Below, piece by piece: positions 15,134 to 23,162 of a stretch of 64,000 bases of DNA. Positions within the stretch are counted from its first letter, which is position 1. Each line of letters begins with the position of its first letter. The stretch lies in contig NZ_CP041040.1 in assembly GCF_006385575.1 (NCBI RefSeq), forward strand, positions 186,001 through 250,000, read 5' to 3'. Under the pieces are notes generated by a model, which did not search any database, had not been told where the DNA came from, and saw only the letters and a program-made list of their open reading frames with translations. Source of the DNA: Microbacterium foliorum (GTDB lineage Bacteria > Actinomycetota > Actinomycetes > Actinomycetales > Microbacteriaceae). Both the position numbers and the translations under genes were made by a program.

Positions 15134-16341
15134 GCGACACCGCGAGTGCGGTTCGACGCGCCGCTCTCTTCGGCTCCGCCATGGATGCGGTGGGAACAGG
15201 CGCATTCGTCAGCGCGGCGGCGATCTTCTTCGCGACCCAGAGCGGTGTCAGCCCCGTGACCGTGGGAATCGGGCTTACCATCTCGGCGGTGAGCGGCGCG
15301 GCGGCTTCGGTTCCCGTGGCCCACATCGCCGATCGTCTCGGACCGCTGCGCGTGTTCACCCTCTCCTATGCGCTGCGTGCCATCGGCATGCTCGGGTGGC
15401 TCTTCGTCGGTGGTGACGTCGCCTTCCTCGTCTACTCGGCAGTCTTCGGCGCCGTAGACCGCTCGGCGGCGTCGCTCACCCGCAGCATCATCGCTGCTCC
15501 CCTCCCGGAGGACGAGGCCGTGCGCCTCTTCGGTCGCATGGCCCTCCCCACCAACCTCGGCTACGGACTCGGCGCCGGCCTCGCCGGGCTCGTGATGTTC
15601 TTCGACTGGCCGCTCACCGTCGTCCTGATCGTCAATTCGGCATCATTCGTCGCGGTCATCATCATCTACCGGTCAGCTCTGCACGGCCGAGATGTCTCAG
15701 ATGCGCGCGTGCGGCCCTCCGCATTGACGTCGTGGACCTCATTCACGACCGCTTTCGGATCGCCACAGCGACTCAACATCACCTGGGAGAACTTCGTGTT
15801 CTCGTTCCACCGAACACTCCTCAATGTGTACCTGCCCCTCTTGGTGGTCACTCATTGGGAAGATTTCGCCTGGATCGTCCCCGCCGCATTCGTCGTCAAC
15901 GCCGCGGTCGTCGCATTCACCCAAGAGAAGGTGAACATCTGGGCGACTGCCGGCGCTCACCATGCCATCGCCTGGGCCGCTTCCGGGATCATCCTCGGAG
16001 TATCCGTCCTGCTGCTGTCGACGACGGTGCCCACCTCGGAGAACACGAGGGGAGTGATCGCGCTGGTGGTGCTCATCCTGCTGCAGATCCTCGCCGAGAT
16101 CCTGCACTCCGCTGCCCTCGCGGTCTACATGGTCAAGCTCAGCAGGCGTGACGCGCGGACCACCGACATGAGCGCGATGAACCTCGGCGGACAACTGCAG
16201 AACGTCGTCGGGCCCTCCGTCTTCGGCGCCATTGTGAGTCCGCACGCATGGGTTCTCGGCGTCGCCGTCGGCGGCTGCATCATCATCACCGGACTGCGTG
16301 CATCCGCAGTCGGCCGCCGAAGGTGGTTCGCCGATGACTGA
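15130..16341 (+). CDS. MFS transporter, probable exporter of the Ubl/E1 product
   Basis: 403 residues from the ATG overlapping the E1 stop; upstream in-frame ATGs at 15109 and 15118 lie inside the E1 gene. Twelve hydrophobic segments are likely; the first is AALFGSAMDAVGTGAFVSAA. The loop VAHIADRLGPLRVFTLSYAL after TM2 is the MFS motif A region (xADRLGxxR). It resembles H+-driven drug/efflux MFS proteins. Position between a tailoring enzyme pair and a methyltransferase suggests export of a small product and self-protection. It overlaps the methyltransferase by eight bases. Confidence 0.85.
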   Translation: MSDTASAVRRAALFGSAMDAVGTGAFVSAAAIFFATQSGVSPVTVGIGLTISAVSGAAASVPVAHIADRLGPLRVFTLSYALRAIGMLGWLFVGGDVAFLVYSAVFGAVDRSAASLTRSIIAAPLPEDEAVRLFGRMALPTNLGYGLGAGLAGLVMFFDWPLTVVLIVNSASFVAVIIIYRSALHGRDVSDARVRPSALTSWTSFTTAFGSPQRLNITWENFVFSFHRTLLNVYLPLLVVTHWEDFAWIVPAAFVVNAAVVAFTQEKVNIWATAGAHHAIAWAASGIILGVSVLLLSTTVPTSENTRGVIALVVLILLQILAEILHSAALAVYMVKLSRRDARTTDMSAMNLGGQLQNVVGPSVFGAIVSPHAWVLGVAVGGCIIITGLRASAVGRRRWFADD

Positions 16342-16999
16342 CTCCGACGCCGGAGAGCGTTGGGATTGGGAGTACAGCATCCGCAACAGCGGTCGGAGGG
16401 ACCCTCTACCCATCGTCGACGCCGTGATCGAGATCGCTCAGCCCGAGCAGCGTCTCCTCTACATCGGGATCGGCGACGGGCGGAACTTCCTCCCCCTCAT
16501 CGACGCCGGTCTCGACATCGTCGGATGCGAGATCTCGAGGGTCGGCATCGATCGGCTTCTGGAAGAACGGCCGGACGTTGCGAACCGCGCTTTCTTCGGG
16601 AGCTTTGACGACGTCTTCGGCGGGGCTGACTTCTTCGACGGGGTCGTGGTCTCGCGCGTCCTTGTCGACAGCGACCTCAGCGTCACCGAGGCTCGGCTGC
16701 GAAGCGCTCGACGACTGCTGCGCCCCGGGGGCTTCATCGCTGCCCAGTGGACTGCCGCCGGCACCGATCCCTGGCCCGGATGGACCCGAGCCGACCTCGA
16801 CGAGAAGGCGAACCTGCACCTCACATACGAAGACGACGGGGTGCGCAAGGTCTACCTCTCGTTCAGAGGATGCGTGGAACTTCTCGAGGGTGCAGACTGT
16901 GCGGTCGAGAGTGGCCTCACGGCCGTCGACCTACCGCGCGTCGCGGCGCCCGGAGGAATCGTTCGAGACTGGATCACCATCGCCAGCCCCACGGGGTGA
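16334..16999 (+). CDS. Class I SAM-dependent methyltransferase
   Basis: 221 residues from ATG 16334 inside the MFS stop region. Motif I is LLYIGIGDGRNFLPL (41-55), the acidic strand-2 end is VGCEISRVGIDRL, and the post-motif segments FDGVVVSRVLVDSD and RRLLRPGGFIAAQWT are typical of small-molecule methyltransferases. The acceptor is unknown. As last gene of the operon it probably methylates the molecule made with the Ubl/E1 pair, or blocks a reactive group before export. Confidence 0.85.
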   Translation: MTDSDAGERWDWEYSIRNSGRRDPLPIVDAVIEIAQPEQRLLYIGIGDGRNFLPLIDAGLDIVGCEISRVGIDRLLEERPDVANRAFFGSFDDVFGGADFFDGVVVSRVLVDSDLSVTEARLRSARRLLRPGGFIAAQWTAAGTDPWPGWTRADLDEKANLHLTYEDDGVRKVYLSFRGCVELLEGADCAVESGLTAVDLPRVAAPGGIVRDWITIASPTG

Positions 17000-17037
17000 G
17001 GGGCCACCCAGAGCCCGCGTCGAAGGAGATCGGCGAG

Positions 17038-17407
17038 ATGAGACCACTGCGCTACTCAATCAACGTCACGCTCGACGGCTGCGTCCATCACGAGGCGGGG
17101 GTCGCTCCCGATGAGGAGCTGATGAGCTTCTGGACTGCCGAGATGGAGCGGGTGGATGCCGTGATCTACGGCCGAACGACCTTCGAGATGATGCAGGAGG
17201 CCTGGCGTCGCCCGGCATCCGGCGCGTGGCCCGACTGGGATGGGAGAGTAAGAGATCCCGTTCGCAGAGGCCATCGACCGCATGCCGAAGCACGGGCCGC
17301 GGCTGCTCGACGGGTTGAGCGAGCGCACCCGGCTCGAGCTCATCAACCGCCGCGAGTTCGCGTCGGGAGCGGTGGCGAACACCTATCGGTCGGTGCGCTC
17401 GGCTTGA
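17038..17407 (+). pseudogene. Decayed direct copy of the RibD/DHFR-like gene at 13023
   Basis: From the ribosome site (17020) on, the sequence is nearly identical to 13005 onward: MRPLRYSINVTLDGCVHH and YGRTTFEMMQEAWRRPASG are kept. After PDW a net one-base change shifts the frame. The sequence then jumps from ATGCCGAAG directly to CACGGGCC, losing the equivalent of 13275-13472 (198 bp, in frame). The final 40 codons survive. The stop region overlaps the end of the opposite membrane gene by 25 bases. Confidence 0.88.
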
Positions 17408-17901
17408 TCACGGCGATACCTGTCTGCTCCCCGCCGCGTCACCAACGCGGTGAAGCCGGCGTAGGCGCCGAAGATCGCCACATGTCCCAGCACGAGGATC
17501 CACAGGCCGGCGCCGGCCTGATAGACGAAGCTCAGGTAGATCAGCAGGAGGATGCTGCCCAAGGATCCACCGATGCCTGCTCCGATGGCCATACTTCGGT
17601 CGACCTTCGATGCGTCGAAGTAGCTCGGCGCCGTGAACCTTTCAACGAACGCGCCGAGTGCCGCGGTCAGACCCGAGACGATGCCCGTGATGACCGTCGG
17701 AATCATGATGAGCGGGATGAGCCAACCGATGGAGGCTTGCGAATCGGGCAGGTGACGGATCATCATCACCGCCTGCACTGCCGCCATCACCACGGTGAAG
17801 AGCACGAAGCCGAAGACGGTGAGGGCGAGGGTCGGGACGCGCGTCTTCGAGACGCGTCCGCCTGGGGGAGCAGCGCGCCGTTCGTGAAGATCATCCCCCA
17901 T
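17383..17901 (-). CDS. Four-TM membrane protein of unknown function
   Basis: 172 residues. A polar N-terminus, then four hydrophobic segments: LALTVFGFVLFTVVMAAVQA, IGWLIPLIMIPTVITGIVSG, a Gly/Ser-rich segment with LLLIYLSFVY, and GLWILVLGHVAIFGAYAGF; a basic C-terminus. No family recognised. It is divergent from the TetR gene at 18031, with a dyad between them, so it may be that regulator's target. Confidence 0.7.
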   Translation of the reverse strand: MGDDLHERRAAPPGGRVSKTRVPTLALTVFGFVLFTVVMAAVQAVMMIRHLPDSQASIGWLIPLIMIPTVITGIVSGLTAALGAFVERFTAPSYFDASKVDRSMAIGAGIGGSLGSILLLIYLSFVYQAGAGLWILVLGHVAIFGAYAGFTALVTRRGADRYRRDQAERTDR

Positions 17902-17950
17902 GCCGCGACTCTATTGTCGGCACGGTCCAGGGGCGCGGAGTCCTGCTCCG

Positions 17951-17963
17951 ACCTGTCACAGGT
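17951..17963. promoter_or_regulatory. Candidate TetR operator between divergent genes
   Basis: ACCTGT-C-ACAGGT, a perfect 13-bp dyad lying 50 bases from the membrane protein start and 68 bases from the TetR start. Size and place are typical of TetR sites. Confidence 0.45.
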
Positions 17964-18030
17964 GTCCGTGAGTGCAACCGCTGGACGCCCTGCGGTGAAC
18001 GCCCCCCGGAGTCGTCGGTAGCCTGTTCTA

Positions 18031-18600
18031 GTGCCCCGTCCCCGAAGTGAAGCCGCGCGCCAATCCGTGCTCGAGGCGATGCGCGCTGCCGTCGTCGCTG
18101 GCACCTACGAAGCGGTGACGATCGAGGGACTCGCCGAGACCGCAGCAGTCTCCAAGCAGACGATCTACCGTTGGTGGCCGTCGAAGGCGGCGATCCTCGG
18201 CGAGGCGCTGCTCGAGGGAGACCTGCCAGGAGCGGACCCCGCAGTCGCGATGAGCGACGACATCCGGGCCGACCTGCACGCGTGGTTCTCGGCGATGTCG
18301 GCCGGGCTCGCGAAGCCCGAGGGTGTCGCACTCGCCCGGGCGCTGATCGCGGTGACCGCCACCGACCACGAACTCGGCCTGGCGCTCAACGAGCGTCTCG
18401 CGGCACCGATTCGCTCGTGGGTCGCCGAACGGATCGCGCGCGGGCAGTCGGCAGGCGAGATCCGGGCCGACGTGGATGCCGACGCGATCGCCGACCAGCT
18501 CGTCGCCATGGCGTCGTACGCGGCGCTCATCGGTCAGCCCTTGAGCGCAGAGCGCGTTGACGAGACGGTGACGCGACTGCTGCGAGGGATCGCGCGGTAG
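18031..18600 (+). CDS. TetR family transcriptional regulator
   Basis: 189 residues from a GTG. The N-terminal HTH reads AMRAAVVAGTYEAVTIEGLA and TAAVSKQTIYRWWPSKAAIL, the TetR pattern with SKxTIYRWW as recognition helix; the rest is a helical ligand-binding domain (TetR_C_33-like). Ligand unknown. Likely acts on itself and the divergent membrane protein through the dyad at 17951. Confidence 0.92.
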   Translation: MPRPRSEAARQSVLEAMRAAVVAGTYEAVTIEGLAETAAVSKQTIYRWWPSKAAILGEALLEGDLPGADPAVAMSDDIRADLHAWFSAMSAGLAKPEGVALARALIAVTATDHELGLALNERLAAPIRSWVAERIARGQSAGEIRADVDADAIADQLVAMASYAALIGQPLSAERVDETVTRLLRGIAR

Positions 18601-18673
18601 GCAGTGCGTGCCGCTCGTTGCGAAGCGGTAACGGCGGCAGTTTGTGGCAGGCTCGGCCGATACGTTTAGGCCG

Positions 18674-19135
18674 ATGAAAACTCCACTCCGCCTCGCGACG
18701 GCTGTCGCTGCTGTCTTCCTTCTCGCCTCCTGCAGCGCTCCCGCTGCTGACACGACCGACGCGACGTCGGCTCCGACCGAACAGGTCGAAGAAGTAGAGG
18801 AGGCACCTGAGCCCGTCGATCTCACCGGCGTGTGGAAGCAGACGAACTCCGGAGCAGAAGACAGCTTTCAGTCGGCCACGATCGCCGGGCAGACTATCGA
18901 AGTCTTCTGGAACAGTCCCGACATGCAGGCGATTTACTGGGCCGGAACGGTCGAGGTCCCGACCGACGGGTCGACGTCATTCACCTGGGATTCCGCGAAC
19001 GACAAGACCAAGACGGACAACGCCCTCATGGCGTCGAGCGATGACACGAAAACCTTCACCTATGCCGACGGTGAGCTTTCGTATGAGCTCACAGCTCTCG
19101 GCACGACGATGACGGTTCGCCTCGCGAAGCAGTGA
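18674..19135 (+). CDS. Secreted lipoprotein of unknown function
   Basis: 153 residues. A signal peptide (MKTPLRLATAVAAVFLLASC) ends at a lipobox LASC, so the mature protein is anchored by Cys20. A Thr/Glu-rich linker (TEQVEEVEEAPEPVD) precedes a beta-rich domain of about 100 residues beginning LTGVWKQTNSG, suggesting a lipocalin-like or small barrel fold. No specific family recognised. Confidence 0.75.
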   Translation: MKTPLRLATAVAAVFLLASCSAPAADTTDATSAPTEQVEEVEEAPEPVDLTGVWKQTNSGAEDSFQSATIAGQTIEVFWNSPDMQAIYWAGTVEVPTDGSTSFTWDSANDKTKTDNALMASSDDTKTFTYADGELSYELTALGTTMTVRLAKQ

Positions 19136-19148
19136 TCGGCTTTCTCTG

Positions 19149-19958
19149 ATGCTCTCGCTGGACTGGATTCTCCGAAGCGCCGACGTCAGGCCCGACGAGG
19201 CCATGGTGATTCGCCATGCCTACGTGCGTGAACATGAGGACAGCGGGCTCCAGGGCATCCATGCCGACTCGACCGACGACGAGATCCTTTACTACACGAG
19301 CCGGCAGAGTGCGACGCAACGAGTCTTTCCCGTCACACCCCCGCGGTATTGGATCGTCTTCATCCGTGAAGACGGAGGCCGTGCTCGGTTCTGGGCTGTT
19401 GTCGAAAACCACGGTGAGGCTTGGAACGACGGCAGGCAGCGCGCTTTCACCCTGACGGTGTCGGAGCAGATGGCCGACCTGCGGAACAGGCTCGTCATCG
19501 GCTGGAAGTCTCCCCGCGCCTGGTGGATCAACGGGGGAACGGCCGCTCCGTACCCGGTGCTGGAGATCGCAGATGCCAAGCCGATTCCGTTCCCCGGGTT
19601 CGATGGCCTGGTTCTCGACTACCCCCAGCTTCAGGCGGTCATGCGTGACCACCGATACGCGTCGTGGCGCACAGCACTGGCTTCGGTGAAGGGGATATAT
19701 CTGATCACCGATACGCGCGATGGTCGTCACTACGTCGGCAAAGCCGATGGGGCTGAGAGCATCCGTCAGCGTTGGGCGGTCTACGCCACGAACGGACACG
19801 GTGGGAATGTCGAGCTGCGGAATCTCGATCCTTCGACCTTCCGATACTCGGTTCTCCGCGTATTCGATCCGGCGACGCCCGAGCGCGACGTCAACGAGGC
19901 TGAGGATCACTACAAGCGTGCGCTTGACTCGCGACGCTGGGGATTGAACCGAAACTGA
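19149..19958 (+). CDS. GIY-YIG nuclease-domain protein
   Basis: 269 residues. The C-terminal 90 residues are a GIY-YIG domain: GIYLITDTRDGRHYVGKADG, then the catalytic arginine in SIRQRW and the metal-binding glutamate in DVNEAEDHYK. The N-terminal 170 residues are an uncharacterised domain. Similar two-part proteins are annotated only as GIY-YIG nuclease family. It is 13 bases after a lipoprotein gene; a functional link is unlikely. A DNA-cleaving role, possibly defensive, is inferred from the catalytic residues alone. Confidence 0.8.
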   Translation: MLSLDWILRSADVRPDEAMVIRHAYVREHEDSGLQGIHADSTDDEILYYTSRQSATQRVFPVTPPRYWIVFIREDGGRARFWAVVENHGEAWNDGRQRAFTLTVSEQMADLRNRLVIGWKSPRAWWINGGTAAPYPVLEIADAKPIPFPGFDGLVLDYPQLQAVMRDHRYASWRTALASVKGIYLITDTRDGRHYVGKADGAESIRQRWAVYATNGHGGNVELRNLDPSTFRYSVLRVFDPATPERDVNEAEDHYKRALDSRRWGLNRN

Positions 19959-20081
19959 GCGCGGAGCCGATCGACGAGACGGTCGCTCGGCTGCTGCGGC
20001 AACCGCGCGGTAGGCAGTTCGGGCGAAGTCGACGGCGGATAACCTTGCCATGAGTACTCGACGTCGACGACGGGAGCTGAA

Positions 20082-20492
20082 ATGGTCATCGCTGACATCA
20101 CCGTCGTTCCGGTGCCGACGGAACGCAAGGCCGCATACCTCGACTTCTCGAAGCGGATGGCGGAGGTCTACCGCGATCACGGTGCCATCAGCGTCGTGGA
20201 CTACTGGCAGTCGAGCGATTCAGCCGACCCGGCTGACTTTCACGCAGACGGGGCGTCGTACGAATCGGGCGAGCTCAAGAGCATCGCCGAACTCGTAGGA
20301 ACGAACGCTGGGGAGTCGGTCGTGGTCACGGTGACGACCTGGCCGTCGCGCGAGGTTCGTGATCGCGGGACCGCTGCCGTCACGAGCGATCCTCGCGTGC
20401 TCGAGACGCTCGATGAAGACCCCGTCTTCGATGGAAGTCGCGTGATCGGCGACAGCTTCGAGATCGCGATGAGCGTTCAGCAGGAAGAGTGA
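20082..20492 (+). CDS. DUF1428 family protein
   Basis: 136 residues. ADITVVPVPTERKAAYLDF with FSKRMAEVYRDHGAISVVDYW is the DUF1428 (YbaA-like) signature, a dimeric ferredoxin-like alpha+beta barrel. A late VTTWPSREVRDRGTAAV segment is also family-typical. Function unknown. Full length. Confidence 0.85.
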   Translation: MVIADITVVPVPTERKAAYLDFSKRMAEVYRDHGAISVVDYWQSSDSADPADFHADGASYESGELKSIAELVGTNAGESVVVTVTTWPSREVRDRGTAAVTSDPRVLETLDEDPVFDGSRVIGDSFEIAMSVQQEE

Positions 20493-20502
20493 CGGGCTCC
20501 GG

Positions 20503-20883
20503 TTACGGGGTGCAGTAGGCGAGCATCGCGTCGGTCGCTGTGCGCATCTCCGTCGTCGCGGCGTCCAGGCCCGTGATGTCACCCGCGATGGCCTTCTCGC
20601 CTTCGGCGGCGAATGCGTCGATGCTCGTCGTCCACGAGTCGCGGAGTGTGACGAACTCCTCGGGACCGTCGACACCGCGGATGTTCTCGGCGACGTTTCT
20701 GACCTCGTCGAGCGCAGCCTGTGCGGCCTCGGGGGTCGGCGAGCTGACGCTGCCGATCACGCCGGTCACCTGCGCGGCCTGAGCTGCGACCTGTCCGCAG
20801 GCCGCGATGGTCGAGGCCTGCGAGCATCCGGACAGCAGCAGGATGCCGACGGCGAGCGTTGCGAGCGCGGGGAGCTTCTTCAT
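20503..20883 (-). CDS. Small lipoprotein of unknown function
   Basis: 126 residues from ATG 20883; earlier ATGs lie in an unlikely upstream extension. MKKLPALATLAVGILLLSGC ends in the lipobox LSGC (Cys20). The mature part is helical and Ala-rich with two further cysteines (AACGQ and LAYC at the end) that could pair. No family recognised. Convergent with the DUF1428 gene, stops ten bases apart. Confidence 0.72.
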   Translation of the reverse strand: MKKLPALATLAVGILLLSGCSQASTIAACGQVAAQAAQVTGVIGSVSSPTPEAAQAALDEVRNVAENIRGVDGPEEFVTLRDSWTTSIDAFAAEGEKAIAGDITGLDAATTEMRTATDAMLAYCTP

Positions 20884-21371
20884 GCGAGCCACTGTAGGCG
20901 GGGGAGATGTGAGGTCTACGATCCTTGCTGTTCGCCGTCCCGGATGAGGCAGAGAGAAGGCCCCTGCACAGCATCGCGCGCGGTGGCGCGACGCCGTGGT
21001 TGGTCTCACACGAGCGACCGCCCACTATTGCGAGGACAACCGCGACCGCACGCCAGCACCTGAACTGCCGATCGTCACTTGTCGTTTTGCTGCAGCCTGG
21101 GACGAAGCGAGATGGAAAGAGTCGCGGTACACCTCGCGTCCCACCGCATCGGGATCCGGTCGCGCGCCTGCACCACGGTCTAGAGACTCTGTGCGGCGAT
21201 GTGTCCTACGTCTACTTGGTGGGTAGTCCTCCGGGTCCAGAAGGGATGCCCCAGGCTCGCGACATACGAGCAGGCGCAGAGCACTTCGTCCGGCGGCGGC
21301 GTAAACAGGTATGCGCCTCTGCTGTCTGTTCTTGCGGCATCATGTGATGAACCACGTTCGAAGGGGAACAC
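20884..21371. other. Long intergenic region, left edge of the defence island
   Basis: 488 bases without a gene I can support; a 140-codon frame from 20925 has no family signature or ribosome site. No tRNA or obvious attachment repeat is seen. It marks the change from chromosome-like sequence to the visibly more AT-rich island. Confidence 0.5.
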
Positions 21372-23084
21372 ATGGCGACCAAGACTGCACGAATCAAGGC
21401 CGGCTTCACACTGGGAGGCGAGCAGGCAGAGGCAGACCCGCTCGCCGGTGAAGCGTTCGTAGAATCGGGACTGTATGAGGTGATCGCCGATCGCCGCGAC
21501 CCTCGGTGTTTTCTGATCGGCCGAACCGGGTCCGGCAAGTCCGCGGCGCTTCAGCACCTCGAAGACACTGAGCCGGACCATGTGATTCGGATCACGCCTG
21601 AAGACTTATCCCTGCCTTACATCACTGATCTTCAGGTGATTCGGTACATGGACTCGCTCGACGTGAAGCTTGATCTCTTCTGGATCGCGCTGTGGAAGCA
21701 CGTACTTCTCGTCGAAATCATCCGCCACCGATACGGTGTCACCTCGCCCGAGACAAAGCAGCGATTTCTCGTGGGACTGAAGGAACGACTGGTTAGGCAG
21801 CCCGGGAAGCAAGCCGCACTCGACTATCTTGACGAGTTTGAAGGAAAGTTCTGGTGTGACGCCGATGAGAGAGTTCGTGAGATAACCGACAGGTTCACGG
21901 AACGGTTGGGCGTCGATGGGAGCGTCTCCGCTTCAGTGGCGTCCTTCGGTGTGAAGGGCGCCGTCTCTTCTGCCACCGAACAGACAACTGAATCCAAGTC
22001 GGAGATGGCCGACCGCTACCAGCGCATTGTTAACGAAACGCAGTTGTCAAAACTGAATCAGATGCTCACGGTCCTCAACGACGAGATTCTGGATGAAGCG
22101 AACTTTACGTATGTTGTGATAGACGATCTCGACAGAGACTGGGTGGATGAACGACTGTCGAATGACCTCATTCGTTGTCTATTCCGAACGGTGCTCGACA
22201 TGCAACGCGTCGCGAACTTGAAGATCGTCGTCGCCCTGCGATCCAACATTTTTCAAGAGCTGGATTTTGCTGCTAGCGGTGGGCAAGAAGAGAAGTTCCG
22301 AGCTCTGGTGCTTGAGATGAGGTGGACTAAGCCATTGCTCGAGGAAGTTCTTGATGAACGCGTCAAGCTTGCGGCTGAATCGTCGAATCTCACTGCCAAG
22401 TCATTTCGTGACCTCACGCCCCATTCCAATAACACGCGCGGGAATCCCATCCAGTACATCCTGCAGCGCACTTTGCTTCGGCCCCGCGACGCGATCGCCT
22501 TCGCCAACCAGTGCTTCGCTGTAGCAGCGGGGAAGCACCGGCTGAGTTGGGAAGACATCCAAGCGGCTGAGCGGCAGTACTCCGCCAATCGGTTGCTCGC
22601 ACTCCGCGACGAATGGAAGCAAACTTACCCAGGAATCGACCAAGTTGTCGTCAAGTTTCGCGGCGCACCGGCACGAATGACCAGAGACGAGTTTCAGGAT
22701 CGCCTCGATGAGTGCATGCTGCTTATGACTGCTCCAGAGTTCACGGGTGTGAGGTGGATGACGGATCTGTCACGCGCAATGTGGGAATCTAGCGCTGGCG
22801 AAGCTTCCTGGAATGAGCTTTACCAACCGCTGCTGGCGTTACTTTACCGAATTGGACTTGTGGGTTGTGCGCTTACAGGAAGCGCCGCACCGCTGTTCTT
22901 CGCCGACGACGCTCTTCTCGTGGAGTCTGAGTCAACCGTGGACCGTTGCGAGTGGTTTCACGTGCACAGGATGTTCCATAAAGCGCTCGACGTTGTTCGT
23001 ACGGGCGAGCGGAGGGAGCAACAGGCGTCATCTGCGCCGAGCCAGAGTGCCAAAGCCGAAGATGTTTCGCAATCAGTGAGTTGA
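21372..23084 (+). CDS. P-loop ATPase, Sll1717-like family
   Basis: 570 residues. Walker A is GRTGSGKSA (50-58); a Walker B/KAP-like VVIDDLDRDW lies near 250, followed by a sensor-type helix LKIVVALRSNIF and a helical C-terminal half. KAP and Sll1717-type ATPases are STAND-related NTPases often found alone or with partners in defence islands. No effector or membrane helix is visible in the protein itself. Visibly less GC-rich than flanking core genes and preceded by a long non-coding stretch, so probably acquired. A defence role is inferred from context. Confidence 0.75.
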   Translation: MATKTARIKAGFTLGGEQAEADPLAGEAFVESGLYEVIADRRDPRCFLIGRTGSGKSAALQHLEDTEPDHVIRITPEDLSLPYITDLQVIRYMDSLDVKLDLFWIALWKHVLLVEIIRHRYGVTSPETKQRFLVGLKERLVRQPGKQAALDYLDEFEGKFWCDADERVREITDRFTERLGVDGSVSASVASFGVKGAVSSATEQTTESKSEMADRYQRIVNETQLSKLNQMLTVLNDEILDEANFTYVVIDDLDRDWVDERLSNDLIRCLFRTVLDMQRVANLKIVVALRSNIFQELDFAASGGQEEKFRALVLEMRWTKPLLEEVLDERVKLAAESSNLTAKSFRDLTPHSNNTRGNPIQYILQRTLLRPRDAIAFANQCFAVAAGKHRLSWEDIQAAERQYSANRLLALRDEWKQTYPGIDQVVVKFRGAPARMTRDEFQDRLDECMLLMTAPEFTGVRWMTDLSRAMWESSAGEASWNELYQPLLALLYRIGLVGCALTGSAAPLFFADDALLVESESTVDRCEWFHVHRMFHKALDVVRTGERREQQASSAPSQSAKAEDVSQSVS

Positions 23085-23119
23085 GCCCGCAAGGATGACA
23101 GTTTATTGAAATGAGGAGG

Positions 23120-23146
23120 GCCCCTCCCGTTCGGGTCGGGAGGGGC
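23120..23146. terminator. Bidirectional rho-independent terminator
   Basis: GCCCCTCCCG-TTCGGGT-CGGGAGGGGC, a perfect 10-bp GC stem between the convergent ATPase and SDR genes. Toward the SDR side's downstream direction a TTTCAATAAA stretch follows. Confidence 0.75.
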
Positions 23147-23162
23147 GTGGTCATCGGGCTGC

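Noticed and set aside
13023..17407. Composite transposon
   Set aside because: The flanking repeats are copies of a RibD-like gene, not insertion sequences, and no transposase or terminal inverted repeats are present.
20925..21347. 140-codon plus-strand gene before the ATPase
   Set aside because: No family signature, no ribosome site and odd composition (many Cys/Arg/His).
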